Source of the DNA: Actinomycetota bacterium
Lineage (GTDB): Bacteria; Actinomycetota; Thermoleophilia; Miltoncostaeales; Miltoncostaeaceae
Assembly: GCA_016870155.1 (NCBI GenBank)
Contig: VGCE01000001.1
Coordinates: forward strand, 124,001 to 188,000
DNA length: 64,000 nt
Direction of reading: 5' to 3'
Part shown: positions 44,565 to 54,424 of the stretch, one piece after another
How positions within the stretch are numbered: the stretch's first letter is position 1
Layout: the number at the start of each line of letters is the position of its first letter
The notes under the pieces: generated by a model
Databases searched by the model: none
Told to the model about the DNA's origin: nothing
What the model saw: the letters and a program-made list of their open reading frames with translations, nothing else
Position numbers and translations under genes: made by a program

Positions 44565-45650
44565 CTATCCGAGGCGGTTGGACTCCGCCATGCCCGCGAG
44601 CTTCTGCAGCGACTGGTGCTCGACCTGTCGGATGCGCTCGCGGGTGACGTTGAACATGCGACCGAGCTCGTCGAGCGTGCGCGGCTTCTCCCCGCCCAGC
44701 CCATAGCGCAGCTCGAGCACGCGGCGCTCGCGGTATGAGAGCTGGTCGAGCACGTCGCGCAGGGCCTCGTCACGCAGGGCCTGCTCGGCGGCCATTTCCG
44801 GCGCGATGCTGTTCTCGTCTGCGAGGAAGCGGCCGAACTCGGACTCCTCATCCTCGCCCACCGGCTTCTCGAGCGACACGATCGGCTGCGCGCTGCGCAG
44901 GATGTCCTCCACCTCCGCCGCGGGAAGGCCCGCGACGGCGCCGATCTCCTCGGGGGTCGGCTCGCGGCCGAGCTCTCCCACGAGCGCGCGCTCGGCGCGG
45001 CTGATCTGGTTGAGCTTCTCCACCACGTGCACCGGGATGCGGATGGTGCGGCCCTTGTCGGCCAGCGCGCGGGTGACGGCCTGGCGAATCCACCACGTCG
45101 CGTACGTGGAGAACTTGAACCCCCGGCGCCAGTCGAACTTCTCGACGGCGCGCACCAGGCCGAGGGTGCCTTCCTGGATCAGGTCGAGGAAGGGCAGGCC
45201 GCGGCCGCGATACCCCTTGGCGATCGAGACCACGAGCCGCAGGTTGGCCTCGACCATCTGCGTCTTGGCGGTCTGGTCACCGGCCTCGATGCGCTTGGCC
45301 AGGTCCACTTCTTGCGCCGCCGTGAGCAGCGGTACCCGCCCGATGTCCTTGAGGAACAGCTGCAGGGCGTCGGTAGTCTGCTCCACCGTCGCCGGCCGGC
45401 GGGGCCGGTCGGCCTGCTCGGCCAGGTCGGCGGTGCGGCTGGTGGCCTCGGCCGGCTCGAGCAGCTCGATCCCTGCCTCGTCGAGCTGCTGGTAGATGTC
45501 CTCGGCGAGCCCGGCGTCCACGCCGAGCTGGTCCAACATCTCGGCCACATCCTCGATGGAGAGGAAGCCCTGTTCCTGGCCGCGCTGCAGAAGAACTCGG
45601 AACTCGCCATGGTCGATGAGCTCCGTGAGTTGCGTGAGTGAGGTCGTCAT
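44565..45650 (-). CDS. sigA: Primary RNA polymerase sigma factor (RpoD/SigA type)
   Basis: 361 residues containing region 1.1 (LIDHGEFRVLLQRGQEQGFLS), region 1.2/2 (DALQLFLKDIGRVPLLTAAQE, NLRLVVSIAKGYRGRGL, DLIQEGTLGLVRAVEKFDW, YATWWIRQAVTRAL), region 3 and region 4 (LSYRERRVLELRYGLGGEKP, VTRERIRQVEHQSLQKL). Region 1.1 and the region 2.4 residues mark the housekeeping sigma. It is not linked to dnaG, which is 10 kb away on the other strand. ATG 45650 has a GGAG four bases upstream. Confidence 0.93.
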   Translation of the reverse strand: MTTSLTQLTELIDHGEFRVLLQRGQEQGFLSIEDVAEMLDQLGVDAGLAEDIYQQLDEAGIELLEPAEATSRTADLAEQADRPRRPATVEQTTDALQLFLKDIGRVPLLTAAQEVDLAKRIEAGDQTAKTQMVEANLRLVVSIAKGYRGRGLPFLDLIQEGTLGLVRAVEKFDWRRGFKFSTYATWWIRQAVTRALADKGRTIRIPVHVVEKLNQISRAERALVGELGREPTPEEIGAVAGLPAAEVEDILRSAQPIVSLEKPVGEDEESEFGRFLADENSIAPEMAAEQALRDEALRDVLDQLSYRERRVLELRYGLGGEKPRTLDELGRMFNVTRERIRQVEHQSLQKLAGMAESNRLG

Positions 45651-45680
45651 CGGTCTCCGCTGGGGGTCGATTCGAGGGTT

Positions 45681-45710
45681 ATCCTAGATGCGGCAACGGG
45701 TGTCGCGAAA
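45681..45710 (-). promoter_or_regulatory. sigA promoter
   Basis: On the minus strand, TTTCGC (45710-45705), an 18-base spacer and TAGGAT (45686-45681), about 30 bases before the ATG. Its hexamers resemble the other promoters in the window. Confidence 0.55.
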
Positions 45711-45734
45711 GATGGCGCCAGACTTTTTTTCGTG

Positions 45735-46232
45735 CTAGGCGACTTCGATGCGCACGGAGTTGATGCGCTGCTCCTCGACCGGGCGGTCGTTCGCGCCGGT
45801 CGCGGTGGTGCCGATCGCCTCGACCACGTCCTGGCCCCCCACCACCTGTCCGAAGTTCGTGTGGTGACCGTCCAGCCACGGGGTGGAGTCGGCCGTGACG
45901 ATGAAGAACTGCGAGCCGTTGGTGTTGGGCCCCGCGTTCGCCATGGCCAGGCTGCCGCGCACGAGGCTGCGGTCATTGATCTCGTCCTGGAACGAGTACC
46001 CGGGGCCGCCCGTGCCCACGCCGTTGGGGCAGCCGCCCTGGATCATGAAGTCTTCGATCACGCGGTGGAAGACGAGGCCGTCGTAGTACCCGGCCTCGGC
46101 GAGTCCCACGAAGTTGCCGACGGTCTGCGGTGAGTCCGCCGCGAACAGCTCGCAGCGGATCTCTCCCGCTGAGGTGTCGAACACCGCGGTGTAGCTCTTG
46201 GACGTATCAGCGCTCGGCGGCAGGTCAGGCAT
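45735..46232 (-). CDS. Cyclophilin-type peptidyl-prolyl isomerase
   Basis: 165 residues. The cyclophilin core is visible in the segments VGNFVGLAEAGYYDGLVFHR, IQGGCPNGVGTGGPGY and NTNGSQFFIVTADSTPWLDG (about 45-125). There is no signal peptide, so it acts in the cytosol on nascent or folding proteins. ATG 46232 has AAGGAG five bases upstream; an in-frame ATG nine codons earlier lacks this. It lies upstream of sigA on the same strand but sigA has its own promoter. Confidence 0.92.
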   Translation of the reverse strand: MPDLPPSADTSKSYTAVFDTSAGEIRCELFAADSPQTVGNFVGLAEAGYYDGLVFHRVIEDFMIQGGCPNGVGTGGPGYSFQDEINDRSLVRGSLAMANAGPNTNGSQFFIVTADSTPWLDGHHTNFGQVVGGQDVVEAIGTTATGANDRPVEEQRINSVRIEVA

Positions 46233-46280
46233 GGTGGCTCCTTGTGGGTTGGTCGGCAAGCGTACCCGACGCGGGGCGCC

Positions 46281-47894
46281 CTACCGTGCGGGGCACTTCG
46301 CGGACTGCTTGTCGACATAGCCCAGCCAGCGGTCGGCCGTGGCCCCGAGCCCCTCGCCGGGGTACAGCGCGTCGAGCGAGCGAAGCAGCGACACGTGGTA
46401 GCAGTGGTAGTTGAGGTCGGCCAGGTACGAGCGCCAGGGCCTGCCGGGGGTGAGAAGGCCGTAATACGACCACCCGCCCGAGTCGTGCGACGGCAGGAAC
46501 CTCACCAGCGATGCCACGCCGCGGTCGGCGAGCGATCGTGCGAGCGCGGCAGCTGCGCCGGGGTCAGGCCCTGACCCCGGCGCAGCGGGCGTCGGCACCT
46601 CCGGCGGCGAGCCGGGGCTGGTCGCTGCGGGGGTGGGGGCGGCAGAGGCGGGAACCGGGGTTCCTGTGGAGGTAGCCGCGGCGCCGGGGGCCTCCGTGCC
46701 CGGGGCGCCATCCACCGGGCGGGTGAGGCTCGTGGAGGCGCGGCGAAGCTCGATGATCGTCACCATGAAGCCGTTGAGCGCGGCGCCGGTCCACGCGGGC
46801 CGACCGGGGTAGGCGCGCTCCGGGAACCACGTGCCGGGGGCGCCGCCGTCCGGGTCGGGCACCGACGCCTGCACGCCGCCGTCATCCACCGGGACCTCGA
46901 ACGACCGCAGCACGCGTTCGGCCGCCTGCAGGTGGAGAGGGTCGCCGGTCTCGGCCCAGGCCCTGGCGAACAGGCTCACCGCGCGGGCCTGGCCCATGCC
47001 CGATACGCCGGGGCGCACCACCGATGGCTCGCCCGGCACGTCGAAGTACTCCAGGGCGGCCCACTCGCGGCCTTCGTGGGTGCGCTCAGTGAGCATGGGG
47101 CGCATGGCACCGGCGAGTTGCGGTGCGCTCCAGGGCTCGTTGAGCCCGCGCCAGCGACCGAGTGTCGCCACCGGGTTCACCATGAACCCGTGCCCCCGCT
47201 TGTAGGTGAGGATCACCCCGTCGGGGTCGCGCGCGATCACGCGCTCATCGGGGGATCCGCGGCGCGCGTACCACCAGGCGTTCACGCGCAGGGCGCGCCG
47301 CGCCGTGGCGCGGCGCCCCTCGGGCCGGCCAGGGCCGGCGGCGGACCGTGCGAACGAGACGATCCAGTCGAGGTCGGCGCGCTCCTGAGACCCGGGGGGC
47401 GCGGTGCGACGCGCGGCGGTGAGGATCGACCACGCCCGCCCCTCGGGCGGCAGGGCCTCCGCGGCGATGCCGAGCGCCGGCGGGGGCTGATACGGAGCGA
47501 TGGACGGTTCCGGCTGAGACGGTGGGGCAGGTGTGGGCGTCGGCGGGGGTGATGGCGCGGGATCCGTCGTCGGGGGCTGATCTGGCGCCGGAGGCGAATC
47601 CGGGGTGGGGGCGGGAACGGGCGCGGGCTCCGTCGCCCGATCACCCGCGCCCACCGGATCCGTGGCAGGGCCGGGCACGCCGGCAGGCTGAGGGGGGCCG
47701 TCCGCCTGCGAGGGAGGCCCATCGGCGGGGTCGCCGGCGTCATAGGGCGGCTCTGCTGGTTCAGGCTGCGCGGAGGCCGTGGCTGCATCCCCCGCTGCGC
47801 GCGACGCGATGAACCAGCCCCCCGCGACCGACGCGGCGAGCACGGCGACGAGGATCGCGACGACAAGTGCGGGTGGTGTGCGATGGCGGGGCAT
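46281..47894 (-). CDS. Membrane-anchored D-glucuronyl C5-epimerase-like protein
   Basis: 537 residues. An N-terminal membrane segment (9-29) is followed by a Pro/Ala-rich linker (about 43-138) and an alpha/alpha-barrel domain like the C-terminal domain of glucuronyl C5-epimerases: [50 protein letters not shown] and SGGWSYYGL...NYHCYH. Within the domain a Pro/Thr/Ala-rich insert (about 393-445) separates the last helices. It is probably a surface enzyme acting on a uronate-containing glycan. ATG 47894 has AGGGGAG eight bases upstream; GTG 47921 is also in frame. Confidence 0.75.
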   Translation of the reverse strand: MPRHRTPPALVVAILVAVLAASVAGGWFIASRAAGDAATASAQPEPAEPPYDAGDPADGPPSQADGPPQPAGVPGPATDPVGAGDRATEPAPVPAPTPDSPPAPDQPPTTDPAPSPPPTPTPAPPSQPEPSIAPYQPPPALGIAAEALPPEGRAWSILTAARRTAPPGSQERADLDWIVSFARSAAGPGRPEGRRATARRALRVNAWWYARRGSPDERVIARDPDGVILTYKRGHGFMVNPVATLGRWRGLNEPWSAPQLAGAMRPMLTERTHEGREWAALEYFDVPGEPSVVRPGVSGMGQARAVSLFARAWAETGDPLHLQAAERVLRSFEVPVDDGGVQASVPDPDGGAPGTWFPERAYPGRPAWTGAALNGFMVTIIELRRASTSLTRPVDGAPGTEAPGAAATSTGTPVPASAAPTPAATSPGSPPEVPTPAAPGSGPDPGAAAALARSLADRGVASLVRFLPSHDSGGWSYYGLLTPGRPWRSYLADLNYHCYHVSLLRSLDALYPGEGLGATADRWLGYVDKQSAKCPAR

Positions 47895-47910
47895 GGGTGG
47901 TGCTCCCCTG

Positions 47911-47946
47911 ACCCTAGACACCCGACCCGGACGCGGCGGCTATGCT
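47911..47946. promoter_or_regulatory. Divergent -10 elements, epimerase-like gene and glyQ
   Basis: Minus-strand TAGGGT (plus positions 47911-47916) precedes the epimerase-like ATG by 16 bases, leaving room for its Shine-Dalgarno. Plus-strand TATGCT (47941-47946) ends eight bases before GTG 47955 (leaderless). Confidence 0.45.
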
Positions 47947-47954
47947 GCGCGACC

Positions 47955-48830
47955 GTGTCAACGCCCTCGCCGTCCTTCCAGCAGATCATCCTCGACCTGC
48001 ACGCGTACTGGGCATCGCGCGGGTGCTCGCTAATGCACCCCTACCACACCGAGGTGGGGGCCGGCACCTTCAATCCCGCGACCCTGCTGCGCAGCCTCGG
48101 CCCCGATCCCTGGCGCGTGGCATACGTGGAGCCGTCCATACGCCCCACGGACGGCCGCTACGGCGAGAACCCCTTCCGCCTGCAGCACTATTTCCAGTAC
48201 CAGGTCATCCTCAAGCCATCCCCCGACGACGTGCAGGACCTCTACCTGGGGTCGCTCACGGCGCTCGGGCTCGACCCGGCGGTGCACGACGTGCGCTTCG
48301 TGGAGGACGACTGGGAGGGCCCCACCCTCGGCGCGTGGGGCCTGGGCTGGGAGATCTGGCTGGACGGCATGGAGATCACCCAGTTCACGTACTTCCAGCA
48401 GGCGGGCGGTGTGGACCTGGCGCCCATCTCGGTGGAGCTCACCTACGGCCTCGAGCGCATCGCGATGTACCTGCAGGGGGTGCGCTCGGTATACGACCTC
48501 GAATGGGCACCGGGAGTGACCTACGGCGACGTCTATCAGGAGAACGAGCGGCAGTGGAGCGCGTTCAACTTCGAGGTTGCCGACACCGAGTCGCTCTTCC
48601 GCCACTTCGATGACCACGAGCGCGAGTGCGCGCGGTGCCTCGACGCCGGCCTGGTGCTGCCCGCGTACGACCAGGTGCTCAAGTGCTCGCATGCCTTCAA
48701 CCTGCTGGATGCACGCGGGGTCATCAGCGTCACCGAGCGTGGCTCCTACATCTGGCGGGTCCGCGCGCTGGCGGCCCGCTGCGCGCAGGACTGGCTCGAG
48801 GCCACCGGGGCGGTGCAGGCCGATGCCTGA
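47955..48830 (+). CDS. glyQ: Glycyl-tRNA synthetase alpha subunit
   Basis: 291 residues forming the catalytic subunit of the alpha2-beta2 Gly[58 protein letters not shown] and [14 protein letters not shown] are diagnostic. The two-subunit form is unusual beside an actinobacterial mIHF, since well-known Actinobacteria use a single-chain GlyRS. GTG 47955 gives the conserved N-terminus. It overlaps glyS by eight bases. Confidence 0.95.
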   Translation: MSTPSPSFQQIILDLHAYWASRGCSLMHPYHTEVGAGTFNPATLLRSLGPDPWRVAYVEPSIRPTDGRYGENPFRLQHYFQYQVILKPSPDDVQDLYLGSLTALGLDPAVHDVRFVEDDWEGPTLGAWGLGWEIWLDGMEITQFTYFQQAGGVDLAPISVELTYGLERIAMYLQGVRSVYDLEWAPGVTYGDVYQENERQWSAFNFEVADTESLFRHFDDHERECARCLDAGLVLPAYDQVLKCSHAFNLLDARGVISVTERGSYIWRVRALAARCAQDWLEATGAVQADA

Positions 48831-50919
48831 CCTGCTCATCGAGATCGGCTGCGAGGAGTTGCCGTCCAGCGCCTGCCGGGAGGCCATCGCACAGGCCCCG
48901 GCCCTCATGGACTCCTCGCTGGCCGACCTGCAGCTCGCGGCCGGTCCGGCCGTGGCATGGGTGGCCCCGCGCCGCATCGCGGTGTTCGCGGAGGGGGTCG
49001 CCGATCGGCAGGGGGGTGGCGCCCGGTCGGTTCGCGGGCCGGCCGCGTCCGCCGCCTTCGACGCGTCGGGGGAACCCACAAAGGCCGCCGAGGGCTTCGC
49101 CCGGGCACAGGGCGTGGCCGTGGCCGACCTGGTGGTGCGCGAGGACCCCGACGCCGGCCGCGACTTCGTGTGGGCCGAGCAGGCCGGAGATGACGCCCCG
49201 CTGGCCGATCTCGTGCCCGAGGTCGCACGCCGGGTGCTGGAGGGCCTGCGGTTCGGCAAGACCATGCGATGGGGCGATGGCCGCGGATTGAGGTTCTCGC
49301 GACCCGTCCGGTGGATCACCGCCAAGGCGGGACCCGATACCGTTGAGTTCGAGGTGGCCGGAATCCCCGGCGGCGGAACGAGCATGGGACACCGGTTTCT
49401 TGGCGGTCCGGTGCAGGTCGCCAGTGCCGACTCCTATCGCGATGACCTGCGCGCGTCGTTCGTGATCGTCGATCACCATGCGCGGCGCGAGGCGATCCTC
49501 TCCGGACTCGATGCCGCGGCCGCGGCGGCGGGGGCGTCATGGGGCGACCCGGCGGGGAAGGTCGAGGAGGTCGTGCACCTGGTCGAGTGGCCGAGCGTCA
49601 TCACCGGGCGCATCGCCGACCAGCACCTCGCGCTCCCCGAGCGCGTGCTGGTCACCGCAATGCAGAGCCATCAGCGCTACATGCCCCTGCACTCGCCCGA
49701 CGGCGCCCTGGTCCCCGCGTTCCTCGCCGTGAGCAATGGTGATCCCGCTGCTGCCGGGGTCATCATCCGCGGAAACGAGGACGTGCTCGATGCCCGGTTG
49801 CAGGATGCGGCGTTTTCGTACCAGCGCGATGTGGCGGCAGGCCTCGAGCAGTTGGACAGCCGTCTCGAGAGCATCGTCTTCCACGCCCGCCTGGGCACCC
49901 TCGCCGACAAGCGCGACCGCCTGCGTGCCGGGGTGGGAGATATCGCCGCAGCAGCGGGCGTCCCGTCCGGGGCCCGCGAGGTCGCGGACGAGGCCGCGGC
50001 GCTCGCGAAGGTGGACCTGGGGGCGATCCTCGTCGCGGAGTTCAGCGAGCTGCAGGGCTTCGCGGCGTCGCATTACGCCCGGCTCGCCGGGCGGTCGGAC
50101 GCCGTGGCCGACGCCATCGCCGAGCAGTATCTGCCCGAGGGCCCCGACTCCCCGGTCCCCGCCACCGCGGCCGGGGCGCTGCTGGCATGCGCCGAGAAGG
50201 TGGACAACCTGGTGGGGGCGTTCCTCATCGGGGAGATCCCATCGGGCTCGAAGGACCCCTACGGCCTTCGCAGGGCGGCCGCCGGCCTCGTGCGCGTGGC
50301 GCTCGAGCGCGGGTGGGACATCATCCCGGCCGAGGTGTTTCGGCCCGCAATGGCGCGCCTGCGCGACCAGGGGGCCGATCTCGAGGTGTCGGATGCCGAC
50401 GCCCTCGCGGCGCTGGATGACTTCATCGCAGACCGCCTCGTGCACCACCTCGGCCGGGAGGGCGTGCCGCAGGACGCCGTGAGGGCTGCCATCGCGGCAC
50501 GGCCCGGTGGGCTGGCGGTGACCGCCACGTGGGCCCGGGCGTTGCATGCGCACCGCGATGAGGATGCGCTGGTGCGGGCCGGGACCGGCGCAAACCGCTG
50601 CCGGCGCATCATCGCGGGGTCCGAGCACGGCCTGCGGGGATTCACGTCGGCGGGGGAGCCCGAGGAGGATGCCCTCGCCACGGCCCTGGACGCGGCCGAG
50701 AGGGACATCGCGGGGGCTCGCGCCGATGGCGACCCGGCCGCGGCCATCGCCGCCGCGGAGGCGCTCGGGGCCCCGGTGGATCGCTTCTTCGAGGCGGTGA
50801 TGGTCAACGCAGATGATCCGGCCGCCCGCGACCGGCGCCATGCGCTGGTACGCCGGGCCGGGGAGGCATACGCCCAGGTCGCGGACTTCGAGGTCCTCGT
50901 CCTGAGGGGCGCTGAGTAG
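48823..50919 (+). CDS. glyS: Glycyl-tRNA synthetase beta subunit
   Basis: 698 residues. N-terminal [42 protein letters not shown] and [28 protein letters not shown] match GlyS; the C-terminal anticodon-binding region follows. It binds tRNA-Gly for GlyQ. The much longer open frame upstream is a shadow inside glyQ. The stop overlaps ppdK as TAGTG. Confidence 0.95.
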   Translation: MPDLLIEIGCEELPSSACREAIAQAPALMDSSLADLQLAAGPAVAWVAPRRIAVFAEGVADRQGGGARSVRGPAASAAFDASGEPTKAAEGFARAQGVAVADLVVREDPDAGRDFVWAEQAGDDAPLADLVPEVARRVLEGLRFGKTMRWGDGRGLRFSRPVRWITAKAGPDTVEFEVAGIPGGGTSMGHRFLGGPVQVASADSYRDDLRASFVIVDHHARREAILSGLDAAAAAAGASWGDPAGKVEEVVHLVEWPSVITGRIADQHLALPERVLVTAMQSHQRYMPLHSPDGALVPAFLAVSNGDPAAAGVIIRGNEDVLDARLQDAAFSYQRDVAAGLEQLDSRLESIVFHARLGTLADKRDRLRAGVGDIAAAAGVPSGAREVADEAAALAKVDLGAILVAEFSELQGFAASHYARLAGRSDAVADAIAEQYLPEGPDSPVPATAAGALLACAEKVDNLVGAFLIGEIPSGSKDPYGLRRAAAGLVRVALERGWDIIPAEVFRPAMARLRDQGADLEVSDADALAALDDFIADRLVHHLGREGVPQDAVRAAIAARPGGLAVTATWARALHAHRDEDALVRAGTGANRCRRIIAGSEHGLRGFTSAGEPEEDALATALDAAERDIAGARADGDPAAAIAAAEALGAPVDRFFEAVMVNADDPAARDRRHALVRRAGEAYAQVADFEVLVLRGAE

Positions 50920-53588
50920 TGCCTGTCGCGCCCGCGAAGTGGGTGTATGCATTCAGCGAGGGGTCGCGCGAGATGCGCGACCTGCTTGGCGGGAAGGGCG
51001 CGAACGTGGCCGAGATGACGCGCCTCGGCCTGCCCGTGCCCCCGGGCTTCACCATCACCACCGCGGCCTGCATCGCCTACCTTCGCGACGACCGCACCCT
51101 CCCCCCGGGGCTCGAGGAACAGGTGGGCGAGCAGGTCGGACGCATGGAGGCCGACGCCGGGAAGCGGCTCGGTGACCCGGGCGACCCCCTCCTCGTGTCG
51201 GTGAGGTCCGGCGCCCGCGACTCCATGCCCGGGATGATGGACACCATCCTCAACCTCGGGCTGAACGACGCGAGCGTGGACGGGCTGGCCGAGGTCACGG
51301 GCAACCCCCGGTTCGCGTGGGACTCCTACCGGCGCTTCATCCAGATGCACGCCGACGTCGTGTGCGAGGTGCCCAAGCACCTGTTCGAGTCGGCCCTCGG
51401 CGCGATGAAGGCCGACCGCGGGGCCGAGTCGGACGTGGACCTTACCGCGGACGACCTGCGGGGCCTCGTGGACACCTACAAGGCCATCTTCAGGGAGCAC
51501 CGGGGCGAGGACTTCCCCCAGGACCCTCGTGCGCAGCTGGACGGCTCGATACGGGCCGTCTTCGAGAGCTGGGAGAACCGGCGGGCCTATGACTACCGGC
51601 GCCTGCACGGGATTCCCCACGACCTCGGCACGGCGGTGAACGTCCAGCGCATGGTGTTCGGCAACACCGGTGACCGGTCGGCCACGGGCGTGGCGTTCAC
51701 GCGCAACAACGTCACGGGCGAGAGCGGCAGGCCGTTCGGCGACTTCCTGGTGAACGCCCAGGGCGAGGACGTGGTGGCCGGCATCCGCACCCCGCGGCCC
51801 CTCGAGGAGCTCGAGTCTGTGCTGCCTGACGCCTTCCGCGAGCTCATCGACACCATGGCGATGCTCGAGCGCACCTACCGCGACATGCAGGACGTCGAGT
51901 TCACCATCGAGGACGGCCGCCTCTACATGCTGCAGACCCGCAGCGGCAAGCGGAGCGCGTTCGCGCGCGTGCGCATCGCCGTGGACCTCGTGGACGAGGG
52001 CCTTGTCACCGAGCAGGAGGCCCTCCGCGACCTGGTTGACCCGTCGCAGGTGCCCCAGCTGCTGCTTCCGCAGCTCGATGCCGCCGCGGCGGGCGACGCG
52101 CTCGCCCACGGGGTGAATGCCTCCCCGGGCGCAGCCGTGGGCGCCATCGTGCTCACGGCGGACGAGGCGGAGCGCCGCGGGGACTGCGGCGAGCCGGTGA
52201 TCCTCGTGCGTGACGAGACGACGCCGGACGACCTGCACGGCATGATCGCCGCGCGGGGCATCATGACCGCCCGCGGCGGCAAGACCAGCCACGCCGCCAT
52301 CGTGGCGGTGGGCATGGGGCGGCCCGCCGTGTGCGGCGTGCACGACCTGGAGTTCGGCGAGGGCGGCAGCCTGCGCATCGCGGGGCAGCAGTTCGCCGCG
52401 GGCGACATCATCACGATCGACGGCTCGTCGGGCAGCGTGTTCGCGGGTGAGGCACCGCTCATCGAGGCCGACCCCGACAACCCGTACCTGGCGAGGATCC
52501 TCGAGTGGGCCGACCGCGCGCGCGACCTGACCGTGCGGACGAACGCCGATACGCCCGGCGATGCGCGTCGCGCCCGGGAGTTCGGCGCCGAGGGCATCGG
52601 GCTGTGCCGCACCGAGCACATGTTCTTCAGCGACGAACGCGTGCCGATCGTGCAGTCGATGATCATGAGCGACGACGACGAGCAGCGCCGGCGCCTGCTG
52701 GCACTGCTGCGCCCCTTCCAGATCGACGACTTCACGGCGATCTTCCGCGAGATGCGGGGCCTGCCGGTGACGATCCGCCTGCTCGACCCGCCGTTGCACG
52801 AGTTCCTGCCCAACCTCGTGGACCTCACGCTCGAGGTGGAGCGTCTTCACCAGTCGGGCCACACGAGCCCCGACCTCGAGAAGCAGTTGGCGCGCGTGAT
52901 GCAGCTGCACGAGCTCAACCCGATGCTCGGAACCCGCGGCGTGCGGCTGGGCCTCGAGTTTCCCGACATCTACCGCATGCAGGCCTCGGCCATCATGACC
53001 GCCGCGGTGGCGGTGCGCGATGAGACCGGCGAGCCGCCGATCGTCGAGATCATGATCCCGCTGGTGGGCTTCCGGGAGGAGCTGCGTCGCGCGCGGCGCA
53101 TCGTGACCGAGGAGGTCGAGAGCGTGCTGGCGGCATCGGATGGCCCGCCCATCGCGTACCTCATCGGCACGATGATCGAGCTACCGCGCGCCGCGCTCAC
53201 CGCCGACAGCATCGCCGAGGAGGCCGACTTCTTCTCGTTCGGCAGCAACGACCTCACCCAGACCACGCTGGGGTTCTCGCGCGATGACGCCGAGGGGGCG
53301 TTCCTCACGGCCTACCTCCAGGACAACGTGCTGCTCACCAACCCGTTCGAGACACTCGACATCGATGGCGTGGGGCAGCTCATCCGCATTGCCGCCCACG
53401 GCGCGCGCCCGGTGCACCCCGGCATCAAGATGGGCATCTGCGGCGAGCACGGCGGCGACCCCCCGTCCATCGGCTTCTGCCACGAAATCGGCCTCGACTA
53501 CGTCTCGTGCTCGCCGTTCCGGGTGCAGGTGGCCCGCATCGCGGCGGGCCAGGCGGCCCTGAGGGGCCCGCACGGAGCGGGCGCCTAG
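50919..53588 (+). CDS. ppdK: Pyruvate, phosphate dikinase
   Basis: 889 residues interconverting pyruvate, ATP and Pi with PEP, AMP and PPi. The N-terminal nucleotide domain has LLGGKGANVAEMTRLGLPVP and SVRSGARDSMPGMMDTILNL. The swivelling domain carries phospho-histidine H458 in GGKTSHAAIVAVGMGRP. The PEP/pyruvate barrel ends with FGSNDLTQTTLGFSRDD and CGEHGGDPPS. With the ACT-malic enzyme it could link malate/pyruvate to PEP. Co-transcription with glyQS is likely from the overlaps. Confidence 0.96.
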   Translation: MPVAPAKWVYAFSEGSREMRDLLGGKGANVAEMTRLGLPVPPGFTITTAACIAYLRDDRTLPPGLEEQVGEQVGRMEADAGKRLGDPGDPLLVSVRSGARDSMPGMMDTILNLGLNDASVDGLAEVTGNPRFAWDSYRRFIQMHADVVCEVPKHLFESALGAMKADRGAESDVDLTADDLRGLVDTYKAIFREHRGEDFPQDPRAQLDGSIRAVFESWENRRAYDYRRLHGIPHDLGTAVNVQRMVFGNTGDRSATGVAFTRNNVTGESGRPFGDFLVNAQGEDVVAGIRTPRPLEELESVLPDAFRELIDTMAMLERTYRDMQDVEFTIEDGRLYMLQTRSGKRSAFARVRIAVDLVDEGLVTEQEALRDLVDPSQVPQLLLPQLDAAAAGDALAHGVNASPGAAVGAIVLTADEAERRGDCGEPVILVRDETTPDDLHGMIAARGIMTARGGKTSHAAIVAVGMGRPAVCGVHDLEFGEGGSLRIAGQQFAAGDIITIDGSSGSVFAGEAPLIEADPDNPYLARILEWADRARDLTVRTNADTPGDARRAREFGAEGIGLCRTEHMFFSDERVPIVQSMIMSDDDEQRRRLLALLRPFQIDDFTAIFREMRGLPVTIRLLDPPLHEFLPNLVDLTLEVERLHQSGHTSPDLEKQLARVMQLHELNPMLGTRGVRLGLEFPDIYRMQASAIMTAAVAVRDETGEPPIVEIMIPLVGFREELRRARRIVTEEVESVLAASDGPPIAYLIGTMIELPRAALTADSIAEEADFFSFGSNDLTQTTLGFSRDDAEGAFLTAYLQDNVLLTNPFETLDIDGVGQLIRIAAHGARPVHPGIKMGICGEHGGDPPSIGFCHEIGLDYVSCSPFRVQVARIAAGQAALRGPHGAGA

Positions 53589-53653
53589 CGTCCCGGGCAC
53601 GGCGCATGGGTGTACGATCGCCGCTCGCGCACGAGTCCCCCGGAGGAGTCCCG

Positions 53654-54424
53654 ATAGCCACTGAGGAGCGCTACAGGCCCGGAAGCCTGGCCGACCTGAT
53701 CGAGATGATCATCGACGGCTGGCAGGTGGACCGCCTGCACTACGCAGACGACTGCGCCATGTGCGACGGCGACCCGCACGTGCCCGCGGCGTTCATCGAG
53801 CTCACGCGGCCCGACCAGGGCCGGTACGGCATCTGCATCCACGATGACGGCAAGGCGCTCTCGCATCGTGCGCTCATCTCGCTGTTCCGGGAATGCCCGC
53901 ACATCTGGAAGCACCGGAGCGCCGCTCGCATCCACCAGATGGCCGCCGACGTGCCCATGGCCACCCCGTACGAGCAGGCTGACTGGAGCGAGGTGGTCGA
54001 TCCCTTCCCGGGCGCACTGGTGTTCAGCCCGGGAACCCTGCGCGGCGTGGACGCCATCGACCAGACGCGCTCCGCGGGGCAGATCACCGTGGCCCTCACC
54101 ACGCTCGAGCGCTTCCGCGACGGGGCGCGCCTGCGCTTCCTCATCCAGGCCCCTGAGGCGCGCAAGCGCCGACAGCTGCAGGTGATCGGCCTCGAGGTCA
54201 CCGACGACCGGGGCCGCGTCTACACCACGGTCCTGCTCGATGAGAACCACGACGGCAGCCGGCTCGACGGCGCGTTCGCCATCGGGCCGGGGATCCCGTC
54301 CGACGCCGGGGACCTCTCGGTGCGCATCGCCGCCATCGGCGATCCGAAGAAGGAGTCCGACGCGACGCAGGGGCCCTGGGCGTTCGACGTCCAGGTCACC
54401 CACGCCGTGCCCGCCCACGCGTGA
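53654..54424 (+). CDS. Protein of unknown function (start probably ATA)
   Basis: 256 residues, no family recognised. Visible features: an N-terminal helical part (GSLADLIEMIIDGWQVDR) with a CAMC pair, a His-rich middle (FRECPHIWKHRSAARIHQMA) and a beta-rich C-terminal half with alternating strands (ITVALTTLERFRDG, LQVIGLEVTDDRGRVYTTVL, GDLSVRIAAIG) like a small sandwich domain. A GGAGGAG at 53642-53648 places the start at ATA 53654. The only ordinary start nearby, ATG 53606, lies upstream of a -10-like TACGAT (53613-53618) and has no Shine-Dalgarno. The stop overlaps dgt as GTGA. Confidence 0.65.
   Translation: MATEERYRPGSLADLIEMIIDGWQVDRLHYADDCAMCDGDPHVPAAFIELTRPDQGRYGICIHDDGKALSHRALISLFRECPHIWKHRSAARIHQMAADVPMATPYEQADWSEVVDPFPGALVFSPGTLRGVDAIDQTRSAGQITVALTTLERFRDGARLRFLIQAPEARKRRQLQVIGLEVTDDRGRVYTTVLLDENHDGSRLDGAFAIGPGIPSDAGDLSVRIAAIGDPKKESDATQGPWAFDVQVTHAVPAHA

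Noticed and set aside
45724-45730. Run of seven T as an intrinsic terminator
   Set aside because: No plus-strand gene ends there and the preceding TGGCGCCA has no loop; on the minus strand it lies between two genes without a stem before it.
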